Part shown: positions 56,542 through 64,000 of the stretch, piece after piece
How the letters are laid out: the number at the start of each line of letters is the position of its first letter
Numbering within the stretch: position 1 is the first letter of the stretch
NCBI RefSeq assembly: GCF_024758505.1
Contig: NZ_CP077970.1
Location: forward strand, 1 to 64,000
Length of the DNA: 64,000 nt
Reading direction: 5' to 3'
From: Bradyrhizobium arachidis
Lineage (GTDB): Bacteria > Pseudomonadota > Alphaproteobacteria > Rhizobiales > Xanthobacteraceae
Made by a program: the position numbers and the translations under genes
Notes under the pieces: model-generated
The model's database searches: none
Told to the model about the DNA's origin: nothing
What the model saw: only the letters and a program-made list of their open reading frames with translations

Positions 56542-57708
56542 ATGCGTAATGTTGCAAGGATGGCGCTTGCCGCCATGATGATGATCTGCGGCAGTGCCGC
56601 ATATGCCGCCGAGCAGGGCGAATATGACCCGAGCAAGGTCTCCGACAGTCTGAAGGCGATCTTCCAGTTCGGCTCGACCTCGACCAAGCAGGCGCTCAAC
56701 GCCAACACAGTGACGCTGATCACCGGCACCATCGGCGGCACCTATGTGCAGTTCGGGGCCGACCTCGCCTCCGTGCTCGACGACGGCAACAAGTTGCGCG
56801 TATTGCCGATCGTCGGCCGCGGCTCGGTGCAGAGCGTCGCCGACATTTTGTTCCTGCAGGGCGTCGACCTCGGCATCGTCCGGGCCGACACGCTCGACTA
56901 TCTCGAGCGCAAGGGCTTTGCGAAGGACATCAAGAAGCAGTTCACCTATGTGACGAAGCTCTACAATGAGGAGATGCAGGTGATCGCGCCGAAGTCGGTG
57001 GCGACACTGAAGGACCTCGAAGGCAAGAAGGTCAGCGTCGATCTGCCCAATGGCGGCACCTTCGTCACCGCGCTGACGGTGTTCGAGCGGCTCGGGATCA
57101 AGGCGAACTTCGTCTATATCGAGCAGCGCATCGCGATGGAGAAATTGAAAGCCGGCGAGATCGACGCCGTGATCGTGGTCGGCGGCAAGCCGTACAAATC
57201 GGTCTCGACTTTCAACAATGACGGTCGCTTCCATCTCGCCGCCGTCGACTACGCCAAGCCGCTGCAGAACGACTATCTGCCTGCGTCGCTCACCGCAAAG
57301 GACTATCCGAACCTGATCAAGGACGGCGAGACCGTGGATACGATCGCGGTGCCCGCTGTGCTCGCGGCCTATAACTGGGATGCCAAGACCGAACGCTATC
57401 GCAAGATCTCGCAATTCGTCGACGCGTTCTTCACGAAATTCCCGACGCTGCAGAACCCGCCGTTCCATCCGAAATGGAAGGAAGTCTCGCTCGCCGCGCC
57501 CCTGTCGGGCTGGAACCGGTTGCCGGTCGCGCAGCAATGGCTCGACAAGCACGGCGTCGAGCCGGTGGCGCGACAGCGTTTTGAGGCCTTCCTGAAGCAG
57601 AATCCCGCGGCGGCCAAGGTGGTGCAGTCGGAGACCGACAAGGAAGCGCTGTTCAAGCAATTCCAGGCCTGGGAAGCCGAGAACGCGCGGGCGCAGCAGC
57701 GGAAGTAG
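56542..57708 (+). CDS. TAXI family TRAP transporter solute-binding protein
   Basis: 388-aa periplasmic binding protein of the TAXI family. The signal peptide (MALAAMMMICGSAAYAAE) is followed by VTLITGTIGGTYVQFGADLA, LPIVGRGSVQSVADILFLQG and VDLGIVRADTLDYLERKG, the family core, then IAPKSVATLKDLEGKKVSVD. TAXI proteins normally feed DctQM-type permeases with acidic substrates such as 2-oxoglutarate or other carboxylates, but no permease gene lies nearby, so the transport partner or a non-transport role is open. A second, membrane-bound TAXI gene lies about 1.1 kb downstream. Confidence 0.88.
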   Translation: MRNVARMALAAMMMICGSAAYAAEQGEYDPSKVSDSLKAIFQFGSTSTKQALNANTVTLITGTIGGTYVQFGADLASVLDDGNKLRVLPIVGRGSVQSVADILFLQGVDLGIVRADTLDYLERKGFAKDIKKQFTYVTKLYNEEMQVIAPKSVATLKDLEGKKVSVDLPNGGTFVTALTVFERLGIKANFVYIEQRIAMEKLKAGEIDAVIVVGGKPYKSVSTFNNDGRFHLAAVDYAKPLQNDYLPASLTAKDYPNLIKDGETVDTIAVPAVLAAYNWDAKTERYRKISQFVDAFFTKFPTLQNPPFHPKWKEVSLAAPLSGWNRLPVAQQWLDKHGVEPVARQRFEAFLKQNPAAAKVVQSETDKEALFKQFQAWEAENARAQQRK

Positions 57709-57713
57709 TCCTC

Positions 57714-57828
57714 GTCATTGCGAGGAGCCCGCGACAAAATTGCGTAGCAATTTTTCGCTGGTGCGACGAAGCAATCCAGACTGTGACCGTGGATACATCT
57801 CTGGATTGCTTCGCTTCGCTCGCAATGA
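57714..57828. repeat. Interspersed repeat C
   Basis: 115-bp element with terminal inverted repeats GTCATTGCGAGGAGCCCGCG and GCTTCGCTCGCAATGAC (shared core GTCATTGCGAG/CTCGCAATGAC) and internal AAATTGCGTAGCAATTTTTC and GACGAAGCAATCCAGA / TCTGGATTGCTTCG pairs. This sequence type is widespread in Bradyrhizobium intergenic regions. Single copy here, filling the gap between the TAXI and DUF1232 genes. Confidence 0.8.
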
Positions 57829-57853
57829 CAGCGATGTGTGGCTGAACTCGCCC

Positions 57854-58231
57854 TTACTCCGCCGCTTCCTCCACGCCGCGCTTCAGCGCGGCGCGGGCGG
57901 CTTCGCGGTGCTCTGACGTGATGTTGCTGGCGACGAGTTTTATCGCGGTGGCCAGAATCGCGGCGTCGTCGGTGAAGCCGAGCACCGGCAGCACGTCGGG
58001 AACGAAGTCGAACGGCAGGATGAAATAGGCGATTGCCCCTAACAGCGATGCCTGCACATGGCGCGGCGTCTGCTTGTCGAAGGCGCAGTAATAGGCCGCG
58101 AGCAGGTCCTCGGCGAACGGCAGGTGCGCCGCGACGCGCTTCGCCTTCCGCCAGAAGCGGCGGCGCACGCTGTCGCGATCTTCCGCGAGCCGGTCGGCCG
58201 GCTCGAAGCCGACACCGTGTTCGGCAGCCAT
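57854..58231 (-). CDS. DUF1232 (YkvA) family protein
   Basis: 125-aa protein of the YkvA/DUF1232 family, function unknown. The family core is ASLLGAIAYFILPFDFVPDV followed by LPVLGFTDDAAILATAIKL; it may lie at or in the membrane. N-terminal region DSVRRRFWRKAKRVAAHLPF is basic. ATG 58231 is the start given by the frame. It is convergent with the first TAXI gene across repeat C and on the same strand as the pterin dehydratase upstream (110 bp). Confidence 0.85.
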   Translation of the reverse strand: MAAEHGVGFEPADRLAEDRDSVRRRFWRKAKRVAAHLPFAEDLLAAYYCAFDKQTPRHVQASLLGAIAYFILPFDFVPDVLPVLGFTDDAAILATAIKLVASNITSEHREAARAALKRGVEEAAE

Positions 58232-58340
58232 GGTCGAAAACTCCCCGTTCAGTCCGGCGCGGCCGATGGCCGCATCCGTCGTCGTTCACAAGATGGGGAT
58301 TGGCCGACGCCCTGCAAGATACCGGCCCGTCAGGCCTTGG

Positions 58341-58634
58341 TCAGGCTTTGGCGATCGCGTTCATCGCCTTGGCAAGCTCGACGTCGAGCGCGGTGACGCC
58401 GCCGGCGTCGTGGGTGGCCAGCACCACCTCCACCGTCTTGTAGACGTTGCGCCATTCCGGGTGGTGATCCATTTTCTCGGCGACAAGGGCCGCGCGCGTC
58501 ATGAAGCCGAAGGCTTCGTTGAAATCCTTGAACGTGAAGGTCTTGCCGATCGCTTCGCGTCCCGGGGTCTCATTCCAGCCCGCCAGCCCACCCAAGGCCT
58601 GCTTGCGTGCTTCCGACGACAACCGCTCCGCCAT
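58341..58634 (-). CDS. phhB: 4a-hydroxytetrahydrobiopterin dehydratase
   Basis: 97-aa pterin-4a-carbinolamine dehydratase, which regenerates the pterin cofactor after aromatic amino acid hydroxylation. The signature [18 protein letters not shown] contains the catalytic His57 and His58. [20 protein letters not shown] and [20 protein letters not shown] match the rest of the fold. No phenylalanine hydroxylase gene is adjacent. The ATG 58634 is the only plausible start, followed by [11 protein letters not shown]. Confidence 0.92.
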   Translation of the reverse strand: MAERLSSEARKQALGGLAGWNETPGREAIGKTFTFKDFNEAFGFMTRAALVAEKMDHHPEWRNVYKTVEVVLATHDAGGVTALDVELAKAMNAIAKA

Positions 58635-58798
58635 GACCGCCTCCGTTCTTCAGGGGAACTTTACCCTAACAACTTTACCCCAACACCTGGCTTACGCCCG
58701 GGTTCATAGGGATTTCGGCCATCCGCTAACCATGACGTAGAAGTAACCCCGGCGGGCAAGAAATTTGCTACAATTATGGGCGTAGCTACCAGGCCAGG

Positions 58799-60247
58799 AT
58801 GAAACCAGGCCTGAAACGCATGTTTGGGAGATCGATGACCGGGGGCACCGACCGGACCGACATACCCACGCCGACGTCGCCGCGATCGGCGGCGCGGAAA
58901 ACCATGCTTGCGTCGCTCGCGCTCGTGCTCGCCGTCATCGGCACGCTCGTCGGCGGCTATTACTTTGCGATGCGTCCGGTGACGCTGAAGATCGCGGTCG
59001 GCCCGGCCAACAGCGATGACGTCAAGGTCGTGCAGACGCTAACCCAGGCCTTCGCGCAGAGCAAAGGCTATGTACGGCTGCGCCCGATCCAGACCGACGG
59101 CGCGACCGCCAGCGCCCAGGCGCTCGCGGAAAACAAGGTCGATCTCGCCATCGTGCGCGGCGACGTCGACGTTCCCAAGAACGCGCAGGCCGTCGCCACG
59201 CTGCGCAAGAACGTCGTCGTGCTCTGGGTGCCGCCGCCCGGCAAGGGCAAGAAGAAGGGTCCCAAGATCACCAAGATCGCGCAGCTCGCCGGCCATCGCG
59301 TCGGCGTGGTCGGTCGCACGCAGGCCAACGTCAACCTGCTGAAGGTGATCCTGCAACAATATGGCGTCGATCCCGCCAAGGTGGAGATCGTGCAATTCCC
59401 GGCGAACGAAGCCGCGGAGATGATCCGCGGCCAGAAGGCCGATGCCTATCTCGCCGCCGGCCCCGTCAACAGCAAGATCACCGCCGACGCCATTGCAGCC
59501 TCGACCAAGGACGGCGGCGTTCCGACCTTCCTTGCGATCGACTCGGCAGATGCGATCGCGCAGAACCATCCGGTGTACGAGTCGGCCGAGATCCCCGCCG
59601 GCACCTATGGCGGCGCGCCCGACCGCCCCGACGATGAGGTCAAGACGATCAGCTTCGCGCACCACATCGTCGCGCGCAAAGGCCTGTCGGAAACCACGGT
59701 TGCGATGTTCACCCGGCAGCTCTTCGCCGTGCGCCAGCAATTGGTGACGGAGTTCCCGCTGGCCGCGAAGATCGAAACGCCTGACACCGACAAGGACGCC
59801 GTGATTCCCGTGCATCCGGGCGCCGCCGCCTTCGTCGACGGCGAAGAAAAGACCTTCCTCGACAAATACAGCGATTACATCTGGTGGGGCCTGATGGCGC
59901 TCTCCGCCATGGGCTCGATCGGCGCGTGGTTCGCGGGCTATCTGAAGAAGGACGAGCGCGACAACAACAGCCATCTGCGCGAACGGCTGATGGACATGAT
60001 CGTCGCGGCCAGGAAGAGCGAGACGGCCGAAGAGCTCGACCAGATGCAGACCGAGGCCGACGACATCCTGCGCGACACGCTGCGCTGCTTCGATCACGGC
60101 GCGATCGAGGAAGGCGGCCTCACGGCATTCAACATCGCGCTCGATCAATTCCATGCGGCGGTTGCCGACCGCAAGGCAGTGCTCTTGAGCCTGCCGCAAA
60201 ACCTGCAGCGCGCCGGCGCGCAATTTCGCGCGGCAGGTAACGCATAA
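58799..60247 (+). CDS. Membrane-tethered TAXI family protein
   Basis: 482-aa TAXI-domain protein flanked by membrane segments. The first (ASLALVLAVIGTLVGGYYFA) anchors residues 1-55, a TAXI-like binding domain follows (LKIAVGPANSDDVKVVQTLT, VDLAIVRGDVDVPKNAQAVA, GHRVGVVGRTQANVNLLKVI), and a second helix (YIWWGLMALSAMGSIGAWFA) precedes a cytoplasmic helical tail of about 100 residues (IVAARKSETAEELDQMQTEA, DDILRDTLRCFD). Such TAXI proteins cannot be free periplasmic receptors, so a sensory or assembly role is likelier. ATG 58799 is used, but 58820 and 58835 are possible. Repeat A copy 3 follows. Confidence 0.83.
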   Translation: MKPGLKRMFGRSMTGGTDRTDIPTPTSPRSAARKTMLASLALVLAVIGTLVGGYYFAMRPVTLKIAVGPANSDDVKVVQTLTQAFAQSKGYVRLRPIQTDGATASAQALAENKVDLAIVRGDVDVPKNAQAVATLRKNVVVLWVPPPGKGKKKGPKITKIAQLAGHRVGVVGRTQANVNLLKVILQQYGVDPAKVEIVQFPANEAAEMIRGQKADAYLAAGPVNSKITADAIAASTKDGGVPTFLAIDSADAIAQNHPVYESAEIPAGTYGGAPDRPDDEVKTISFAHHIVARKGLSETTVAMFTRQLFAVRQQLVTEFPLAAKIETPDTDKDAVIPVHPGAAAFVDGEEKTFLDKYSDYIWWGLMALSAMGSIGAWFAGYLKKDERDNNSHLRERLMDMIVAARKSETAEELDQMQTEADDILRDTLRCFDHGAIEEGGLTAFNIALDQFHAAVADRKAVLLSLPQNLQRAGAQFRAAGNA

Positions 60248-60297
60248 GCACTTGCCGGCGTAATCGCCGCGTCACATTGTCTCAATATAGCTGCGCC

Positions 60298-60372
60298 GTC
60301 ATTCCGGGGCGCGCGCCAGCGCGAACCCGGAATCTCGAGATTCCGGGTCTCGTCCTTCGGACCCGGAATGAC
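60298..60372. repeat. Interspersed repeat A, copy 3
   Basis: 75-bp copy with GTCATTCCGGGGCGCGCGCC, GAACCCGGAATCTCGAGATT, CCGGGTCTCGTCCTTCGGAC and CCGGAATGAC. The right arm is shorter than in copies 1 and 2 (no CAT before the terminal half). It lies about 25 bp upstream of the phoD start, in its promoter or leader. Confidence 0.85.
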
Positions 60373-60396
60373 GTTGCCTCAGCCAGCGAATCCTCC

Positions 60397-61938
60397 ATGA
60401 AAATCAAACTCTCCCGCCGTCGTTTCCTCTCCACCGGCGCCGGTGCGCTCGGCGCACTCGCGATGCCGCATCTGTCGCGCGCCGGCGACCGGCCGCTGAT
60501 CACTCACGGCGTGCAATCCGGCGACGTTACCGTCGACGGCGGCGTGGTCTGGGCGCGTGCCGACCGGCCCTCGCAAATACTGGTCGAGGTGGCGACGACC
60601 GAATCCTTCCGCAATGCCCGTGCGCTGCCGCCGATCGCGGCGCTGCCCGAGAGCGATTTCACCGCCAAGATGCTGCTGGAGAACCTCCCCGGAGGGCAGG
60701 ACATCTTCTACCGCGTCCGCTTCCGCGATCTCTCCTTTACGGCCGCCGAGAGCGAGCCGGTGGTCGGCCGCTTCCGCACCGCGCCTGCCGATCGCCGCGA
60801 CGTCAGCTTCGTCTGGGGCGGCGACGTCGCCGGCCAGGGCTGGGGCATCAATCCCGATGACGGCGGCATGTTCACCTTCGCGACCATGCGCAAGCACCGC
60901 CCGGACTTCTTCCTGCATTCCGGCGACACGATCTACGCCGACGGCCCGATCCAGCCGGAGGTGAAACTCGCGGACGGCAAGCTCTGGAAGAACGTCACCA
61001 TTGCCGAGAAGGCCAAGGTCGCCGAAACGCTCGACGAATTCCGCGCCGCGCATAAGTACAATTTCTCCGACGACAATGTCCGCGCCTTCAATGCCGAAGT
61101 CCCGATCTTCGTGCAGTGGGACGACCATGAGGTGACCAACAACTGGTCGCTGTCGAAGGAGCTGCCGGCCGCCTACAAGGAGCGCAACATCACGCTGCTG
61201 GCGGCGCGCGGGGCGCGCGCCTTCCGCGAGATGTATCCGATGCGCGAGAGCATCGTGGAGCCGGGCCGGGTTTATCGCCAGATCTCCTACGGCCCGCATC
61301 TCGACGTCTTCATGCTCGACGAGCGCAGCTATCGCGGCGCCAACGGTCCCAACCAGGAGACCGCGTACGGGCCCGCCAGCTACTTCCTCGGCCCGGACCA
61401 GATTGCCTGGCTGAAGCGCGGCCTGCTCAACTCGCGCGCGACCTGGAAGGTGATCGCCTCCGACATGCCGCTCAGCCTCATCGTGGCCGACACCGCAAAG
61501 GGGGGCTCGGAAGCTTTTGCGCAAGGCGACGGTCCGCCGCGCGGCCGCGAGCTGGAGATCGCCGACCTCCTGCGCTTCATCAAGATGGCGCCGATCAGGA
61601 ACACCGTCTGGCTCACGGCCGACGTGCACTACGCCGCGGCGCATTACTACGATCCGAACAAGGCGCAGTTCCAGGAATTCGACCCGTTCTGGGAGTTCGT
61701 CTCCGGTCCGCTGCATGCGGGCACGTTTGGACCCAACACGCTCGACAACACCTTTGGTCCGGAGGTGCGCTTCATCAAGGCGCCGGAGCCGGGCCAAGCC
61801 AACCTGCCGCCGTCAGCCGGCATGCAGTTCTTCGGCCACGTCAAGATCGACGGCGCGAGCGGGCAGATGACGGTGACGCTACGCGACCGCGCCGACGTCG
61901 CGCTGTGGGCGACCACACTCGACCCGAAGCTCGCCTAA
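60397..61938 (+). CDS. phoD: PhoD-type alkaline phosphatase, Tat-exported
   Basis: 513-aa metallophosphatase of the PhoD family, releasing phosphate from phosphodiesters and monoesters outside the inner membrane. A twin-arginine signal (KIKLSRRRFLSTGAGALGAL) is followed by GVQSGDVTVDGGVVWARADR, the PhoD N-terminal domain. Metal-site motifs are VWGGDVAGQGWGINPDDGG, HSGDTIYADGPIQPEV, VQWDDHEVTNNW and WLTADVHYAAAHYYDP. The ATG at 60397 is chosen because it gives the Tat signal directly; the frame's earlier ATG at 60277 would translate repeat A. PhoB control is plausible but no Pho box was identified. Confidence 0.93.
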   Translation: MKIKLSRRRFLSTGAGALGALAMPHLSRAGDRPLITHGVQSGDVTVDGGVVWARADRPSQILVEVATTESFRNARALPPIAALPESDFTAKMLLENLPGGQDIFYRVRFRDLSFTAAESEPVVGRFRTAPADRRDVSFVWGGDVAGQGWGINPDDGGMFTFATMRKHRPDFFLHSGDTIYADGPIQPEVKLADGKLWKNVTIAEKAKVAETLDEFRAAHKYNFSDDNVRAFNAEVPIFVQWDDHEVTNNWSLSKELPAAYKERNITLLAARGARAFREMYPMRESIVEPGRVYRQISYGPHLDVFMLDERSYRGANGPNQETAYGPASYFLGPDQIAWLKRGLLNSRATWKVIASDMPLSLIVADTAKGGSEAFAQGDGPPRGRELEIADLLRFIKMAPIRNTVWLTADVHYAAAHYYDPNKAQFQEFDPFWEFVSGPLHAGTFGPNTLDNTFGPEVRFIKAPEPGQANLPPSAGMQFFGHVKIDGASGQMTVTLRDRADVALWATTLDPKLA

Positions 61939-62055
61939 GCCGAACCCGGCGTCCGGATGGCCGTGAACCAACCGGCCGGCTCAGACGACCATTGCAGGCC
62001 CATCCCGTCTTCGACGTGGGCCTGATTTCGTTTGAGCCGTTTTCGAGTTGAAGCC

Positions 62056-62775
62056 GTGCACTCTAGCCGCCGATTGATCGTCATCGCGCTCCTGCTAACC
62101 CAAACGCCGTTCGCCTCGGCACAGGCGCCGGAAAAGGACAAGGCCACGCGGGTCCGCGAGGCCTTTGCCTCGCCTTACGGCAAGGCGATGACAGCAGAGC
62201 TCGGAAAATCGCTGCGTAGCAGTGCCGATCCGGCGTGCCTCGCGGACAAGGGCATCAACGCCGACCAGCTCGAGCCGCGTGGCCGCGACATCGTCATCAA
62301 ATGGGGCACGCGGCTTGTGGAAGGCTTGTTGGCGCCCATCGACCGGCAGATCTCCGCCAAGCCATTTGCGGGCACGGCGGAACTCGAACGCCTGAAGGGC
62401 AATGCGGACGTTAAGCGCTATCTGGCCATGGAAGAACCGATGCGCCAGGCGAAGGTTCTTGACGTGGTCTTTGAGAATTTCGATCGCTACAATCTGGTTC
62501 GCCGCGTCAGGCTTCGCGCGGTATATCCCTTGGGTACCGGCAATGAAGACTTGCTTCGTCTCAATCCGAGCGATGCCACGGAAGAGGCGCTGGACAAGTT
62601 CGCGGGTGACAGCCGGTCGAAGGCGCTGAAGCGCTTCCTGCAATTGTCCGAACAGGCAGCGACTGCGGAAGCGGCGATCATCAAGGCATCTCAGACCCCG
62701 TCAATGACTCCGCTCAACTTCTTCGAGGGCGTCGAAGCCGATCTCGCCGAGCTCTGCATTCGCACTGGAAAATAG
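62056..62775 (+). CDS. Exported protein of unknown function
   Basis: 239-aa protein, no recognised family. A signal peptide (RRLIVIALLLTQTPFASAQA) predicts periplasmic location. The mature part is mostly helical and charged, with AFASPYGKAMTAELGKSLRS, CLADKGINADQLEPRGRDIV and KWGTRLVEGLLAPIDRQISA. It contains two Cys (ACLADK and ELCIRTGK) that could pair. The GTG at 62056 is chosen because it gives a compact signal peptide; a TTG at 62032 is possible. It is convergent with the response regulator across 3 bp. Confidence 0.65.
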   Translation: MHSSRRLIVIALLLTQTPFASAQAPEKDKATRVREAFASPYGKAMTAELGKSLRSSADPACLADKGINADQLEPRGRDIVIKWGTRLVEGLLAPIDRQISAKPFAGTAELERLKGNADVKRYLAMEEPMRQAKVLDVVFENFDRYNLVRRVRLRAVYPLGTGNEDLLRLNPSDATEEALDKFAGDSRSKALKRFLQLSEQAATAEAAIIKASQTPSMTPLNFFEGVEADLAELCIRTGK

Positions 62776-62778
62776 ACG

Positions 62779-63180
62779 TCAGAGCTTGCGCGTCCGCAGC
62801 GCCGCTTCCAGCGCATCGCTCGGACACGGCTTTTGCAGCCGCGGTACTTTGGCGAATTGCGCCGGGATGCTCACCTCGGCGCCATAGCCGGTGACGAACA
62901 CGAGCGGAATCTTCAACGCCGTCAGCCGTTCGGCAATCGCAAAGCTCTTCTCGCGAACCAGCTCGACATCGAGCAGTGCGAAATCGGGCTCACGCCTCTC
63001 GATCTCCTGAAGCGCGCGTGCGACGGACGCAACCGTGCGGACGTGCTTCACGCCGAAGCTCAGCAAGCGGTCTTCGAAATCGATGGCGATGATCGGGTCG
63101 TCCTCGGCGATCAAGACGTCGGCGGGATGGTCGGGGTCGTCAGGCAAAGTGGCTATGATCTCGTTGACATAGGGCTGCAT
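62779..63180 (-). CDS. Single-domain response regulator
   Basis: 133-aa receiver domain without an output domain. The acidic cluster is AEDDPIIA (Glu26, Asp27, Asp28), the phospho-acceptor is Asp71 in FALLDVELV, Thr97 lies in LVFVTGYGAE, and the conserved Lys follows in RLQKPCP. Such stand-alone receivers act by phosphotransfer or protein contact. An N-terminal extension of about 20 residues precedes the receiver. It is divergent from a Crp/Fnr-type regulator with 162 bp between starts. No kinase is adjacent. Confidence 0.88.
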   Translation of the reverse strand: MQPYVNEIIATLPDDPDHPADVLIAEDDPIIAIDFEDRLLSFGVKHVRTVASVARALQEIERREPDFALLDVELVREKSFAIAERLTALKIPLVFVTGYGAEVSIPAQFAKVPRLQKPCPSDALEAALRTRKL

Positions 63181-63342
63181 GTTTCTTCCTATCCGGAAGC
63201 CTCAACACGACACCTGCGCCCAACATGTCGGAGAGTTCCAGGAACGAAACTCAGCACATCGTCGTTGGTCCGTCTGTCCACTTGTGCACACAAGTCCTGG
63301 ACGAACCTCGCTAAACACGAAGGGGGGAGAAGGGGACCGACG

Positions 63343-64000
63343 ATGGACGTGTTGACTGGCAAGGCGGCGGAGACGACCAGCCGGCCCTACAACAATCTGC
63401 TGCGGCGATTGAACGAGGCGGACTACGCGCTGATCGCACCGCATGTCGCGCTCGAGACCGCAGATGCCAACGATCTGCTCTACAATCCCGGCGACGACGT
63501 CCAGGTCGTGCATTTTCCGTGCGGGCCCGCGCTCGCAACCTTCCTCGTTGCCAACGAGGACGGGCGCGACGTCGAGACCATTCTCGTCGGCCGCGAGGGT
63601 GCGGTTGGCGGCATCGTCAGCGAGGGTTTTCTGCCGGCCTACACCCGCATCGTCGTAAAATTCGGCGGACCCTTTGCGCGCATTCACGTCGCCAAGCTGG
63701 AAGCGGCGAAGGCGAAATCGAAAATACTGAGCAACATTTTTGCACGCTATGCCGACTGCATGCTGGCGCAGATCTTTCAGTCGACCGCATGCAACGCCAT
63801 CCACTCGATCGAGCAGCGCACCGCCAAATGGATTTTGGCCGCGATGGAGCGGACCGATGGCAACGACAGCGTGCCGCTGACACACGAGCAGCTCGCGACC
63901 CTGCTTGGCGTCGGGCGCAGCTATGCCAGCCGGGTGATCCAGTCGTTCAAGGCCGACGGCGTGATCGAGACGCGGCGGGGATCGATCCTGGTCCGCAATC
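63343..64000 (+). CDS. Crp/Fnr family transcriptional regulator (3' partial)
   Basis: 219 codons to the window end with no stop, so the 3' end is missing. An N-terminal cyclic-nucleotide-binding-like barrel (LLYNPGDDVQVVHFPCGPAL, ILVGREGAVGGIVSEGFLPA) lacks obvious cAMP-binding Arg/Glu residues. A helical linker leads to a Crp-type winged helix (LTHEQLATLLGVGRSYASRV). No Cys cluster for an Fe-S sensor is visible. The ATG at 63343 follows a GGGGGGAGAAGGGG stretch that can serve as ribosome-binding site. It is divergent from the response regulator gene, suggesting shared control. Confidence 0.85.
   Translation, partial: MDVLTGKAAETTSRPYNNLLRRLNEADYALIAPHVALETADANDLLYNPGDDVQVVHFPCGPALATFLVANEDGRDVETILVGREGAVGGIVSEGFLPAYTRIVVKFGGPFARIHVAKLEAAKAKSKILSNIFARYADCMLAQIFQSTACNAIHSIEQRTAKWILAAMERTDGNDSVPLTHEQLATLLGVGRSYASRVIQSFKADGVIETRRGSILVRN

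Overview
The window reads as a chromosomal segment of a GC-rich alphaproteobacterium, most likely Bradyrhizobium or a close relative in the Nitrobacteraceae. The basis is recognition of protein families and gene content: dnaA-dnaN-recF-gyrB, an sdhCDAB operon with alphaproteobacterial features, an IalB protein, a BacA/SbmA-like ABC exporter, TAXI-type binding proteins, and several intergenic palindrome families of the kind common in that group. No database search was possible. About 54 protein genes are supported. I found no tRNA, rRNA, CRISPR array, phage or transposase gene.

Region by region: 1-11.5 kb is the replication block: dnaA (5' end outside the window), dnaN, recF and gyrB. It is interrupted between recF and gyrB by a 4.8-kb tandem array of four paralogous secreted or lipoprotein genes, each preceded by its own copy of a roughly 115-bp leader. 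This array is the best candidate here for an undescribed system. 11.5-18 kb holds a scramblase-like gene framed by two direct repeats, a small membrane protein, a MurA homologue with Asp in place of the catalytic Cys, a MATE exporter overlapping a DUF2867 gene, and an FUSC-type membrane protein. 18-31 kb is a metabolic stretch: MmgE/PrpD, two serine hydrolases, a membrane-anchored AraC regulator, GNAT, pirin, purC, an enoyl-CoA hydratase-like protein, gabD and an acyl-CoA synthetase.

31-43.6 kb holds a TauE/SafE permease, the sdhCDAB operon (with a possible 27-residue leader ORF upstream), a hybrid histidine kinase, the BacA-like ABC transporter, a divergent SDR/AraC pair, an FkbM methyltransferase and a glyoxalase-fold protein. 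43.6-55 kb holds a proline-rich OmpA-family gene split by an apparent one-base frameshift, a homocysteine methyltransferase divergent from a TetR regulator, argG, a PAP2 phosphatase, rlmN, ialB, a 2,4-dienoyl-CoA reductase-like SDR and a quinone oxidoreductase. 55-64 kb holds a proline-rich membrane protein in line with a TAXI binding protein, a DUF1232 protein, a pterin dehydratase, a second, membrane-tethered TAXI protein, PhoD, a secreted protein of unknown function, and a response regulator divergent from a Crp/Fnr regulator cut by the window end.

Working links between genes: the replication genes supply initiator, clamp, gap repair and gyrase. sdhCDAB is one overlapping operon. Several regulator-target pairs are divergent (AraC/SDR, TetR/homocysteine methyltransferase, response regulator/Crp). 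At least five families of interspersed palindromic repeats sit between genes; one copy lies directly before the rlmN start, and one family is present as an inverted pair 6.4 kb apart.
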